A stretch of 64,000 nt of DNA, taken from positions 248,001 through 312,000 of the forward strand of contig NZ_LWBS01000109.1 of assembly GCF_001652265.1 (NCBI RefSeq), written 5' to 3'. Each line of letters begins with the position of its first letter. Within the stretch, counting starts at the first letter, position 1. The stretch comes from Rhizobium leguminosarum (GTDB lineage: Bacteria > Pseudomonadota > Alphaproteobacteria > Rhizobiales > Rhizobiaceae). The position numbers and the translations under genes were made by a program. Below the pieces are notes generated by a model, which ran no database searches, had not been told where the DNA came from, and saw only the letters and a list, made by a program, of their open reading frames with translations. This document shows, piece by piece, positions 16,528-26,900 of this stretch.

Positions 16528-19053
16528 CTATAGTTTTGCAAAGCGCAGTCTCAGCGCATTTGATATCACCGAGACGGACGAGAGGCTCATTGCCGCCGCC
16601 GCGATCATCGGCGAAAGCAGCAGCCCGAAGATCGGATAGAGCACGCCGGCCGCGACCGGCACGCCGAGCGCATTATAGCCGAAGGCGAAGCCGAGATTCT
16701 GCCGGATATTTTGCATCGTCGCCTCCGCCAGCCGCCGTGCCCTGACGATGCCGTTCAGGTCGCCCTTCACCAATGTGATGCCGGCGCTTTCCATCGCGAC
16801 GTCGGCGCCGGTACCCATGGCGATGCCGACGTCGGCGGCGGCGAGCGCCGGCGCGTCGTTGACGCCATCGCCGGCCATGGCAATGATGGCGCCCTTGGCC
16901 CGTAACTCGTCGATCAGCGCCTTCTTGCCTTCCGGAAGCACATCAGCGCGCACCTCATCAATGCCGAGACTTTTTGCCACCGCGTGCGCCGTGCGCTCGT
17001 TGTCGCCTGTCGCCATGATGATCGTCAGACCGCTGCCGTGCAGTGCCTTGATGGCGGCTGCCGTTGTCGGCTTGATGCGGTCGGCAACGGCGACGAGACC
17101 GGCAAGTGCACCGTCGAACACCACGAACATCACCGTCTTGCCGTCGCCGCGCAGGGCTTCGGTCTTCTCGGCAAGGACCGCTGGATCGATGCCGAGATCG
17201 GCGAGCATCGCCGCATTGCCGAGCGCTACCGTCGTGCCGCCGGCACGGCCCTGAACGCCCTTGCCGGTCTTTGCCTCGAAGCCGGTGACCTCGACGAAGG
17301 GGACACCGCGCTCCTCGGCGCCGGAAACGATCGCTTCGGCCAGCGGATGTTCGGAGCCGCGCTCCAGGCTTGCCGCCAGCGACAGCAGCCGATGTTCCCC
17401 GACCCCGCCGAAGGTGACGATGTCGGTAAGCTTCGGCTTTCCCTCCGTGAGCGTGCCGGTCTTGTCGACGATCAGCGTGTCGACTTTGGAAAAGCGCTCC
17501 AGTGCTTCGGCGTCCTTGATCAGCACACCTTCCTGCGCCCCGCGCCCCGTCGCGATCATGATCGACATCGGCGTCGCAAGGCCGAGCGCACAAGGGCAGG
17601 CGATGATGAGAACGGCAACCGCGGCAAGCAGACCATTCGCCATGCGCGGCTCCGGACCGATCGCGGCCCAGACGAGGAAGGCGAGGATGGCGGCGGCGAC
17701 CACCGCCGGCACGAAGATGGCCGACACCCGGTCGACCGCGCCCTGGATCGGCGCCCGCGAGCGTTGCGCCTTGGCGACCATGTCGACGATACGCGAAAGC
17801 ATCGTGTCGGCGCCGACCTTCTCTGCGGTCATGACGAAGGTGCCGTTCTTGTTGATCGTGCCGCCGGTCAGCGGGTCGCCCTTCGACTTCTCCAGAGGCA
17901 AGGGCTCGCCTGATATCATCGATTCGTCGACGGTCGACTGGCCTTCGAGGACGGAGCCATCCACCGGCACCCGCTCGCCAGGGCGCACGCGCAGCCGGTC
18001 ACCGGTCTGGATATCGTCCACCGGCACGTCACTCTCGCTGCCCTCGGCATCGATGCGCCGTGCCGTCTTCGGCGCAAGGTCGAGCAAAGCACGGATTGCC
18101 GAGCCGGTGCGTTCGCGCGCTTTCAATTCCAGCACCTGGCCGACGAAGACGAGCGCGACGATGACAGCTGCCGCTTCGAAATAGACGGGCACGGCCGCGC
18201 CATGGCCATGGAAGCTCATCGGGAAGATGCCGGGTACAAGCGTGGCGACGACGCTGTAGACATAGGCAGTGCCGACGCCGAGACCGATCAGCGTCCACAT
18301 ATTCGGGCTGCGGTTGACGACAGACGCCCATGCGCGGCGGAAGAACGGCACGGCCGCCCAGAGCACCACCGGCGTTGCCAGCAGCAGTTCGATGTAGGTC
18401 GCCTGCGGCTCGCCGATCGCTTCCCGAAGCGGCAGGCCGAGCATCGGCCCCATGCTGAGTGCCAGCAATGGTATGGCGAGAATGGCGCTGATCCAGAGCC
18501 GCCTGACGAAATCGACGAGTTCCGGGTTCGGGCCTTCGTCCTCAGGCGGAATGCCCATCGGCTCCAGCGCCATGCCGCATTTCGGGCAGTCGCCGGGGCG
18601 ATCGCTAACGACCTCAGGGTGCATCGGGCAGGTATAAAGCGTACCCTTTGGTGCCGGCTTTGCCACTGGGCGGCTGCCGTCGCGATAGGCTGCGGGGTCG
18701 GCTTCGAACTTCGCTTGGCAAGCGGCCGAGCAGAAGTAAAATTTGTCGCCCTCGACTTTCAACAAATGTTTTGCAGTCGAGCGATCGACGGCCATGCCGC
18801 AGACGGGGTCCTTCGCGGTCAGGTAATCCTGCGGCGCAGCCGCAAAGTTCGTCAGGCAGCCCTCGGAACAGAAATGATAAGTGCGGCCGTCATGATCGAG
18901 CGAAGGCTTGCCGGTCTGCGGATCGACGGTCATGCCGCAGACAGGATCACGGATCATGGCGCTGACAGCCTTCTCCTGTTCATGGCCGCAATGGCAATGA
19001 ACGTCGCCGTCGGCGTGGCTGTGATGGTGATCGTGTTCGTGCTTGATATCCAT
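16528..19053 (-). CDS. actP: Copper-exporting P1B-type ATPase with two YHS domains
   Basis: This 841-residue pump exports Cu(I) across the inner membrane. Instead of the usual CXXC heavy-metal domain, its N-terminus holds a His-rich tail (residues 1-25), two YHS domains (RDPVCGMTV near 35, KDPVCGMAV near 81) and a metal-binding YTCPMHPEV segment near 140. The core is standard: the CPC motif in [11 protein letters not shown], the phosphorylated Asp in [10 protein letters not shown], the SEHPLAEA nucleotide motif and [10 protein letters not shown]. The [16 protein letters not shown] ending fits Cu(I) specificity. cueR follows in the same operon. Confidence 0.95.
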   Translation of the reverse strand: MDIKHEHDHHHSHADGDVHCHCGHEQEKAVSAMIRDPVCGMTVDPQTGKPSLDHDGRTYHFCSEGCLTNFAAAPQDYLTAKDPVCGMAVDRSTAKHLLKVEGDKFYFCSAACQAKFEADPAAYRDGSRPVAKPAPKGTLYTCPMHPEVVSDRPGDCPKCGMALEPMGIPPEDEGPNPELVDFVRRLWISAILAIPLLALSMGPMLGLPLREAIGEPQATYIELLLATPVVLWAAVPFFRRAWASVVNRSPNMWTLIGLGVGTAYVYSVVATLVPGIFPMSFHGHGAAVPVYFEAAAVIVALVFVGQVLELKARERTGSAIRALLDLAPKTARRIDAEGSESDVPVDDIQTGDRLRVRPGERVPVDGSVLEGQSTVDESMISGEPLPLEKSKGDPLTGGTINKNGTFVMTAEKVGADTMLSRIVDMVAKAQRSRAPIQGAVDRVSAIFVPAVVAAAILAFLVWAAIGPEPRMANGLLAAVAVLIIACPCALGLATPMSIMIATGRGAQEGVLIKDAEALERFSKVDTLIVDKTGTLTEGKPKLTDIVTFGGVGEHRLLSLAASLERGSEHPLAEAIVSGAEERGVPFVEVTGFEAKTGKGVQGRAGGTTVALGNAAMLADLGIDPAVLAEKTEALRGDGKTVMFVVFDGALAGLVAVADRIKPTTAAAIKALHGSGLTIIMATGDNERTAHAVAKSLGIDEVRADVLPEGKKALIDELRAKGAIIAMAGDGVNDAPALAAADVGIAMGTGADVAMESAGITLVKGDLNGIVRARRLAEATMQNIRQNLGFAFGYNALGVPVAAGVLYPIFGLLLSPMIAAAAMSLSSVSVISNALRLRFAKL

Positions 19054-19088
19054 GACTATCTCCTGGGCCCGGAGGGCCGTTGGATAGG

Positions 19089-19119
19089 CTTATCCACCTT
19101 CCAGCGACTGGAAGGTCAA
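19089..19119 (-). promoter_or_regulatory. CueR-controlled promoter and operator of actP-cueR
   Basis: ACCTTCC-N7-GGAAGGT (19096-19116) matches the CueR operator. On the minus strand it lies between TTGACC (19119-19114) and GATAAG (19094-19089), with the long 19-bp spacer typical of MerR-activated promoters. It sits about 35 bp before the actP start. Confidence 0.85.
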
Positions 19120-19158
19120 GCACTATTTTCATGGAGTCGATTTTGCGACGGCTGATCC

Positions 19159-21768
19159 TCAGATCGGGGTGATCAGCCCAACCGGCTGGCTCCCGAGGAG
19201 GGCGGCGACCGAAATGCTGGCCCCGGGCTCGATCGTCTTTCCGGTCAGCAGATCCGCCTTCAGACCGTGAAGCGGGGAGGGGATGGCGATTGCCGTATCC
19301 TCCCAGAATTCCGGGCCGGCAAAGAGCACGCCCGGATCGAGCCAGCCGAACATCAGCCGGGGTGCTGCGATGATCGCGAAGTCATCCTTATGCACCCGGG
19401 CAAAAGCAAGCACATGGTCGCGTCGGGCGCCCGTCACCTTCAGCGGCAGATAGTCGCCTCTGGCAAAGAGTTCCGCCTGCCGCTGGCGCAGCTGAAGGCC
19501 GATCCCGACGATGCGCTGCTTCAACGCCGCCGCCTGCAGTTTGGCGATCGGCCCGGCTTCATCAAGCCATGCCGTCAGCCGTTCATGATCGACCGGTTGG
19601 CGGTTGTCGGGATCGACGAGGCTGAAATCGAAGCCCTCCGCACCCTGATAGATATCGGGAATGCCGGGGGCCGTCAGCTTAAGCAGCGTCTGCGACAGGC
19701 TGTTGAGGTAACCCGCCGCGATGAAAGGCTGCAGCACCCTTTCGAAATCCTCGAGAAAGAGGTCATTCTCAGGCGAGACCAGCGCCGCGGCATAGGTGGT
19801 GACCGCTTCCTCGTAGGCGACATCCTGCTCTGTCCAGTCGCTGCGCAGTTTCGCCTCTCGCACCGCCTTGACCGCGTAATCGGTGAAGCGTTTGCGGAGT
19901 TCTTCCGTCCGTCCTCTGTCGAAATCCTCCAGCCAGATGCCGGCCAGCGCCTGATAGAGCATCCATTCGACATTTGGTTCCGGCGCGGCACCCTCCGGCA
20001 GATCCTTACGCCACGGCCGGTTCATCTCGCGCCACCGCCCGACCGCCTGTGCAAAAACATCCGCGCCCTCGCTCAGCGCATAAAGTCTTGCACGCGCATC
20101 CTCGCCGCGTTTGGTGTCGTGGGTGGCACTTGCCGAAAGCCCATGCGGCTGCAGCCGCGCCCGCTCGGCCATGCGGCGGTGGAATTCCTCCGGGCCGCCA
20201 GGCGCCTTGCCCGGTTCGCCGCCCACTTCGTTTGCGGCAAGCAGCCTGTTGTAGCGATAAAATAGCGTATCCTCGGTCGCCTTCGCCATCACTGGCCCAC
20301 TCAATTGCTGGAAGCGGATACGGAATTCGTGGGCCGCGTCACCTTCGACCTTGCCTTCCAGAAGCTTCAGCACATGGTCGAGGGCACGCCGATCGTCGAG
20401 CCGCGCCATGGCTTGCGATGCGGTGGCGGCAAGCACTGCTGAATCCTGCCACGTAAGCGGGCCGCCGTCGCCATAGGTGCGGTAGACGGGAAAGGTGATC
20501 AGCAGTTCGCCGAGGGCGGTGGCGATCTCGTTTCTTTTTAGCTCGGGAAAGATGCCTGTTGCGATCGACACCAGCCTGTCGGTCTCGCCGGCGAAATTGC
20601 GCTCGACCATCAGCCGCTTGGCAATTCGCCGACTTTCCTCGAGATTGCCCATCTCACCGGCAACGCTGCGATAGGCATCGTCCAATATGCGCAGGCCGCC
20701 GCCGTCGATGAAAAGCTCACTCAGTGCGGCGATGAATTCATATCCCGTGGTGCCGGCAATCGGCCAGGTCTCCGGCAGGACCTCACCGGCCCCGAGGATC
20801 TTCTCCACGATAATATAGGTGTCCGGGCCGGCCGCCTCCCGCAACCTGTCGAGATAGGCTGTAGGTTCGGCGAGCCCGTCGACATGGTCGACGCGCAGGC
20901 CCTGGACCTTGCCATGGCGCACCAGCTCGACCACCAGTCGGTGCATGTCCTCGAACACAGGGGGGTCTTCAACGCGGGTGCCGACCAGTCCGGTCACCTC
21001 GAAAAAGCGGCGATAGCTCAGATGTCGTGCCGCCTCCTTCCAATGCGTCAGCCGCCAATGTTGTGCCTCATGCAGGCTTCTCATGAAATCGCGATCGGCC
21101 GAGACGTCATCGAGTTTTTGTTGGAGGACTGCCCGATCGCCGCCTTCGAAGAGGATGTCTCGAATCGCGCGTTTGAAATCCTCGCCGGATGTCACGGCCG
21201 CCGCCTCCGCCATCCTCATTGCCACCGGATCGTCGAGCCGGTTCGCAATCGCTCCGTAACTCCCGGGGTTCAGCGGCAGCAGCGTCTCGAAATAACTGAG
21301 CCCGAAGTTGCCATGCGTTTCGTCGAGTGCGATATGCAGCTCGCCGTCGGCCAGCGCTCCCTCGAAATCCTGGCCGAGCTGCGGCAGGGTCAGCGGCTCG
21401 CTCCAGTCGATGTCGAAGTGGCCGAAATAGGCGCTTTGCCGGCCAAATGTCAGCACGTCGCGCCACCAGCCGTTTTCCGCCGAGGCCGCCATGTGGTTCG
21501 GCACGATGTCGAGGATCAGCCCCATGCCCGCCGAGGCAAGGCTTTCCGTCAACCGTTCGAATCCGGCCCGGCCGCCGAGCGCCGGGTCGATTTCGTTGGC
21601 GTCGGTCACGTCATAGCCGTGGGTCGAGCCGCTGACGGCGGTGAAGATCGGCGAGGCATAAAGGTGGCTGATGCCGAGCGTCTTGAGGTAGGGGACGAGG
21701 CCGCAGGCGCGATCGAAGGTCATGCCGTTGCGGAATTGGATCCGGTAGGTCGCGGTCGGAAGTGTCAT
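19159..21768 (-). CDS. treY: Malto-oligosyltrehalose synthase
   Basis: TreY converts the reducing end of malto-oligosaccharides to a trehalosyl unit, for release of trehalose by TreZ. The 869-residue protein has the alpha-amylase fold: TYRIQFRNGMTFDRA at the start, ILDIVPNHMA near residue 90, the nucleophile Asp in LRVDHVDGL, the catalytic Glu in IIVEKILG, and ATHDTKRGEDARARL near 555. No treZ or glgX lies in the window, so the partner enzyme must be elsewhere. An EcfG-type promoter at 21802-21827 suggests induction by general stress, consistent with trehalose as an osmoprotectant. Confidence 0.95.
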   Translation of the reverse strand: MTLPTATYRIQFRNGMTFDRACGLVPYLKTLGISHLYASPIFTAVSGSTHGYDVTDANEIDPALGGRAGFERLTESLASAGMGLILDIVPNHMAASAENGWWRDVLTFGRQSAYFGHFDIDWSEPLTLPQLGQDFEGALADGELHIALDETHGNFGLSYFETLLPLNPGSYGAIANRLDDPVAMRMAEAAAVTSGEDFKRAIRDILFEGGDRAVLQQKLDDVSADRDFMRSLHEAQHWRLTHWKEAARHLSYRRFFEVTGLVGTRVEDPPVFEDMHRLVVELVRHGKVQGLRVDHVDGLAEPTAYLDRLREAAGPDTYIIVEKILGAGEVLPETWPIAGTTGYEFIAALSELFIDGGGLRILDDAYRSVAGEMGNLEESRRIAKRLMVERNFAGETDRLVSIATGIFPELKRNEIATALGELLITFPVYRTYGDGGPLTWQDSAVLAATASQAMARLDDRRALDHVLKLLEGKVEGDAAHEFRIRFQQLSGPVMAKATEDTLFYRYNRLLAANEVGGEPGKAPGGPEEFHRRMAERARLQPHGLSASATHDTKRGEDARARLYALSEGADVFAQAVGRWREMNRPWRKDLPEGAAPEPNVEWMLYQALAGIWLEDFDRGRTEELRKRFTDYAVKAVREAKLRSDWTEQDVAYEEAVTTYAAALVSPENDLFLEDFERVLQPFIAAGYLNSLSQTLLKLTAPGIPDIYQGAEGFDFSLVDPDNRQPVDHERLTAWLDEAGPIAKLQAAALKQRIVGIGLQLRQRQAELFARGDYLPLKVTGARRDHVLAFARVHKDDFAIIAAPRLMFGWLDPGVLFAGPEFWEDTAIAIPSPLHGLKADLLTGKTIEPGASISVAALLGSQPVGLITPI

Positions 21769-21801
21769 GAGGCCGTCTGACGTTGGAGGGAGACTGTCCC
21801 C

Positions 21802-21827
21802 AACGGTTGCAGCATAGCTTTTGTTCC
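21802..21827 (-). promoter_or_regulatory. EcfG-type general stress promoter of treY
   Basis: On the minus strand GGAAC (21827-21823) and CGTT (21805-21802) are separated by 17 bp, matching the alphaproteobacterial EcfG/RpoE2 consensus GGAAC-N16-17-CGTT. The expected start site lies about 27 bp before the treY ATG. Confidence 0.7.
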
Positions 21828-21871
21828 CTTACCGGCCAGCGTGTCTATTCAGACGCGCAAAGAACGATGCT

Positions 21872-23950
21872 TCAGTCGATGAAAACGCCGACGCTTGCCG
21901 CGCGTCCGGCCGAGTCGATGACGGTCAGTTTAGAATAGCCGCCGCCATCAGGCAGCCATTGCTGGATGCGCCGGCGGGAGAGATCGGGCAGCGGCTTGCC
22001 GTTGGCAAGCCAGCGGAAGGGCGCGCGGCCGCCCTGGAGCTTCAGCATCAGCGGTGACAGGTTACCTTGCCCAGCGCCGAGATCGACATGCGCTCCCTCG
22101 GGCGGATAGATGATCTGCGGCGCGGCCTCGCGGCCGGAGGTGAGGAGGCCGCTGGCATTGAGGGCGAAACGCCGCTGGCTGATCGGCAGCTCGGACTGGG
22201 CGATGCGCACGGCGCCTGCGGGCGGGCGGGGCAGCGGCGTCGTCGCGATGCCTGACTTGGCGAACCCTTCAAACAGGATGGGCGCGGCGGTGCTATAGCC
22301 CGTCAATCCCGGCACGGCGCTATTATCGGGCCGTCCGACCCAGACGCCGAGCACATAGCGCCCGTCATAGCCGACCGACCAGGCGTCGCGATAGCCATAG
22401 CTCGTGCCGGTCTTGTAGGCGATGCCGCGCTGCGGCGCGCCGGCAGGCGGAATGACGCCGGAGAGAATATCGGCGACGTTCCAGACCGCGACCGGTTCCA
22501 GCAGCGGTTCGCCGTCGAGCTTGCCCGGTGCGCCGGTGACGCCGTCGCCGAGCCTTGCCGGTTGGCCGCGATTGGCGAGCGCCGTATAAAGCTGCACCAG
22601 ATCCTTCAGGGTGATGCCGACGCCGCCAAGCCCGATCGCAAGCCCCGGCGTCTCATTCGGCGGCAGGACCGGGCGTACCTCGGCGCGGCGGAAGCGCGCC
22701 ATCAGCCGTGACGGCCCGACGGCATCGAGCAGCTTGACGGCCGGCACATTCAGCGAAAGCTGCAGCGCCTCGCGCACGGTGACGTCGCCCTGGTAGCTCA
22801 TGTCGAAATTGCGCGGCCGGTAGCCGAAGAAATCGGCGGGCCGGTCTTCGATGATCGTCTCCTGGGACACCAGGCCCTGCTCGAAGGCCAGCCCATAGAT
22901 GAAGGGCTTCAGCGTCGAGCCCGGCGAGCGGTTGACGCGCGTCATGTCGATCCAGCCGGAGCGGCTGGCGTCGAAATAATCGGCCGAGCCGACCTCGCCG
23001 ACGATCGCGCCCGTCTGCGCATCCGCCATCACCATGGCAAGCGAAAGCTTCGGCCCGAGCTTGAATGCCGCTGCGCGCACAACAGCCTCCAGCCCCTGCT
23101 GCACCTGCTTCTTCAGTGTCGTCTGGTGCTTGAGGACCGTCGGCTCCTTGCGCAGTGCTGCTTCGGCGACATGGGCGGCAAGGGCCGGCAATTGTATGCG
23201 CTGGGGCGGGACCGCGACGCCTTCGGCCCGTTCCGCTTCGCCGTCACCAACGGCTCTGGCGACCGCCACCCGGTCGAGCACACGCTTGCGTGCGGCCTCG
23301 GCTGCCTTGAGGTTGCGATCCGGCCGGCGCCGTTCCGGCAATTGCGGCAGGGCGACGAGCAGCGCTGCCTCGGCGACCGTCAGGCGCCGCGGTTCCTTGC
23401 CGAAATAGGCAAGGCTTGCGGCGCGCACGCCTTCCAGATTGCCGCCATAGGGCGCGTGCGTCAGATAGAGGTCGAGGATCTCTTCCTTCGACAGCCGGCG
23501 TTCGATCTGCACGGCGCGCACCAGTTGCAGCAGTTTTGCCGAAAGCGAGCGTCCTTCGCGCGGCTCGATCAGCCGCGCCACCTGCATCGAAAGCGTCGAG
23601 GCGCCGGAGACGATGCGGCCGTTGCTGACCAGTTGCACGGCAGCGCGCCCGAGCGCCCAGAGGTCGACGCCGCCGTGTTCGTAGAAACGCTGGTCCTCAT
23701 AGGCGATCAGCATGCGCAGGAATTGCGGATCGACGTCGGAGACCGCCGTCTTCAGCCGCCAGCGGCCTTCCGACGTCGCAAACGCGCGCAACAATTGTCC
23801 GTCGGTATCCAGCACCTCGGCGGAGACAGCATTCGCCCGGTCGAGCGGCGGCGGAAAGGCCTTGTCGGCGGCATCGAGCGCAAAGAGAGCCGCGCCGGCA
23901 AGAACGATGCCGGCTGCGGACCCGATCGCAAACTTGTGCCACCGCCTCAT
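21872..23950 (-). CDS. pbpC: Penicillin-binding protein 1C (bifunctional peptidoglycan synthase)
   Basis: This 692-residue protein has one N-terminal membrane anchor (residues 8-27) followed by a glycosyltransferase domain (catalytic Glu in AYEDQRFYEHGGVD, then GASTLSMQVARL). Its transpeptidase has the active Ser in SPGSTLKPF, SLN, and KTGTSYGYRDAW. The C-terminal ~90 residues match the PBP1C-specific BiPBP domain. It polymerises and cross-links peptidoglycan in the periplasm. Its ATG overlaps the stop of the alpha-2-macroglobulin gene as TAATG, the pairing typical of proteobacterial pbpC loci. Confidence 0.95.
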   Translation of the reverse strand: MRRWHKFAIGSAAGIVLAGAALFALDAADKAFPPPLDRANAVSAEVLDTDGQLLRAFATSEGRWRLKTAVSDVDPQFLRMLIAYEDQRFYEHGGVDLWALGRAAVQLVSNGRIVSGASTLSMQVARLIEPREGRSLSAKLLQLVRAVQIERRLSKEEILDLYLTHAPYGGNLEGVRAASLAYFGKEPRRLTVAEAALLVALPQLPERRRPDRNLKAAEAARKRVLDRVAVARAVGDGEAERAEGVAVPPQRIQLPALAAHVAEAALRKEPTVLKHQTTLKKQVQQGLEAVVRAAAFKLGPKLSLAMVMADAQTGAIVGEVGSADYFDASRSGWIDMTRVNRSPGSTLKPFIYGLAFEQGLVSQETIIEDRPADFFGYRPRNFDMSYQGDVTVREALQLSLNVPAVKLLDAVGPSRLMARFRRAEVRPVLPPNETPGLAIGLGGVGITLKDLVQLYTALANRGQPARLGDGVTGAPGKLDGEPLLEPVAVWNVADILSGVIPPAGAPQRGIAYKTGTSYGYRDAWSVGYDGRYVLGVWVGRPDNSAVPGLTGYSTAAPILFEGFAKSGIATTPLPRPPAGAVRIAQSELPISQRRFALNASGLLTSGREAAPQIIYPPEGAHVDLGAGQGNLSPLMLKLQGGRAPFRWLANGKPLPDLSRRRIQQWLPDGGGYSKLTVIDSAGRAASVGVFID

Positions 23951-26900
23951 TATTGCGCCGTCACGACCTCCATCTTGCCGGTTGCCGTGCGGGCCGAAAG
24001 CTCCGGCCGGTACATGTCCTCGACGTTTGCGGCCGGATGGTCGTAGGTGCCGGGGGTAACCGCGCGCACGACATAGGCGACGTTGAATTCGCGCTCGTCG
24101 CCTTCTGCGCGGTTGAAGGCGGCAACGAAGCGGTCGTAGCGGAATTCGGTATGGGCAGCGGAGATCTCTCCGATCCAGTCGAAATTCGTCATCTGCGCGC
24201 TGTCGACGAGGTTCGGATTGTCGATCTCGAAGCCGGCCGGCAAAAGATCGGTGATGACGATGCGCGAAGGCCAGGCGTTGGTTTCGCGCACATGGATGAC
24301 GACGACGTAGCGCTCGTTCTGCTTCGCCTCGCTGACATTCGCCTCTTCGCCGTCGAGTGTGTAATAGGTGCGCTCGATGGTGAAGCCGTCGCCACCTGCC
24401 GGCAGCGGCACGGTGGGCGCGGCAACCGTGGTGACGACGGCCGAAACCGCGTCACCCGTCTGGTTGGTCAGCGTCAGCGGATGGTCGCTCAGCGCATCGC
24501 CAGTCATCTTTGCCATGTAGGCACCGGTGTGCGGCGCGCCGTTGACATCGACCTTGAGACCGTCGTCACCGCCCTGGATGGCGCGGGCAGCAAGCAGCAT
24601 CCAGGCCTCTTCCTGGGTGCTCTTATATTTGCTGCGGCCCCATTCCTTGGTGACGGCCTTGGCAAGCTCCGGGATGACAGGCGGCACCGGCCGGCTTTCG
24701 GCGGCGAGCGCCAGGATCGCCGCGCCGTCTCGCAGGATCGTGCCGTAGTCGGTGCGCGACAGGTTCACGCGTGATACCATCGACTGCTCCGACATCTGCA
24801 GCGCATCGAGGAAGATGGTCTTCGAACGCTGCGCATCGCCGTAGAGCGCCAGTGCGGCGGCGATATGCGCCTTGGCGAGCGGCGTCGGGAAGTCGTTGAT
24901 CATCGTATCGGCATAGTAGCGCAGATCGCTGATCGCAGCCTTCTTGTTGCGGGCGAGCACGTAGACGGCATAGGCGATCTGGTCGCCCTGGCCCTTGATG
25001 TCGGTGGTGTAGGACAACGTGTTCTGCAGGTTTTCGAGCGCCTGCACGAAAGCCCTTTCCGGCACGTCGTATTTCATTTCGCGGGCCCGCGTCAGGAAAT
25101 CGGTGACGTAGGAATCGAGCCAGACATCGCCCGAATCCGGTCCCCAGAGACCGAAGCTGCCGGCTGAGGCCTGATAGGAGAGCACGCGGTAGATCGCATC
25201 CTGCACGCGCTTCTTCACATCGTCGTCGTTTTCCATGCCAGCCTGCTTTGCCACTTCGGCGAGGTAGAGCAGCGGCAGCGCCCGGCTGGTGGTCTGCTCG
25301 GCGCAGCCGAAGGGATAGCGGTCGAGCGTCATCAGCAGTGCCGGAATATCGAAGGCGGCAGACCGGGTGACGTTGACGCTGATCGAGGCGCCGGGCAGCA
25401 CGCTGTCGGCGAGCAGGTTCTTGTCGACGGTGAGCTTTGCCCCCGGTTTCAGCGCCAGCACCCTGCGTTCGGTAATCGGCAAGGAGGCCGGGCGCACCGG
25501 CACGTCGAGCGTCTGGTCGAGCGAAAGGCCCAAAGCGTCGGAGAGGTTGATCGAGACGCTGCCGGCGCCCGGCTGTTTGCCGATGAGCGAGAGCGTCAGC
25601 TCGGACTTCGCGCCGGCCTCGAGACGGATCGTCTGCGAGGCGGTGGCTTCCTCGATGCCGACCGCGTCATTGCCGGTCAGCTGCAGTTTGTAATCGCCGG
25701 CCGGCGCATCGGTATTGGCGATGTCGAGGCGCAAATTGGCCTTGTCGCCGGGGGCGAGGAACTTCGGCAGGCTCGCGGTCACCACAACTGGATCGCGGAT
25801 GATGACATCCTTGACGCCGTGGCCGACGCCTGATTTCGACCAGGCGACTGCCATGACGCGCGCCGTGCCGTTGAATTGCGGAATGTCGAAGGAGACATTG
25901 GCCTTGCCTTCGGCGTCGAGCTTCACCGGCCCGGAGAAGAAGGCGACAAGCTTCTGCGTCGGCGGGCTTGCCTGCAGTGCCACGGCACCGCCATCGCCGC
26001 CGGTCCGGAGCTTGCCGGTGGCGCCCAGCGACCCGTCGATCAGGCGGCCATAGAGGTCGCGGATTTCAAGGCCGAGCTGGCGCTGGCCGAAATACCAGTC
26101 CTCGGGATTCGGCGGTTCGTAGCGCGTCAGGTTGAGAATGCCGACATCGACGGCGGCAACCGTCACATAGGCATCCTCGTTGGCGCCGGCGCCCACCACC
26201 TGCAGACCGATATTCAACGGTCCGCGCGGCAGCATCTTTTCGGGTGTTGCGAGCGTCACCTGCAGCGCCCGCTGTTCAGGATCGACTTTCAGCCATTTGA
26301 TGCCGATCGAGCGCATCGGCATGTGGCTGTCCTGCGCGTCGCCGGGGCGGAAAAGCGTGGCGGTCACGTAGGCACCGGCACCCCAGTCTGATGTAACGGG
26401 GATGTCGACCTCGCCGCCGGTCTCGCCGATCGTGGCGTTCTGTACGGCGACCAGCTTTTCGGTTCCGGCCGTCACCATCAGCTCGCCGCCATAGCGCGAG
26501 GTGACTTTGAGCTTGGCGGTTTCGCCGATCTTGTAGCTGTCCTTGTCGAGGGCGATTTCCAGCCCGTCGGGCGTTTCGGTCGAGGTCGAGGTCACGAACC
26601 AGCCGGCGTCGAATTCGACGCTGGAAGTCGGGCCGTCGGCATCGGCGCTTTCCACTTCGAGACGATAGCGGCCCCAGGTCACCGGCACGGAGATCTTGCC
26701 GCCGTCCATCGTCGCGTCGACACTGCCGTTGGAGACCTGCTCGGCGGTGTAAACAGGCTCGTATTTCCAGGCCGTTCCCTCGCGATACCACTGATATTCG
26801 CGGTTGAGGCTGTAGAATTTCCAGCGCAGGCCCTTCGTCTCCTGCTTCTGTCCATCGGCCTTGACGCTGATCACCGTGAAGTTGGCGATCGCGTTCTCCG

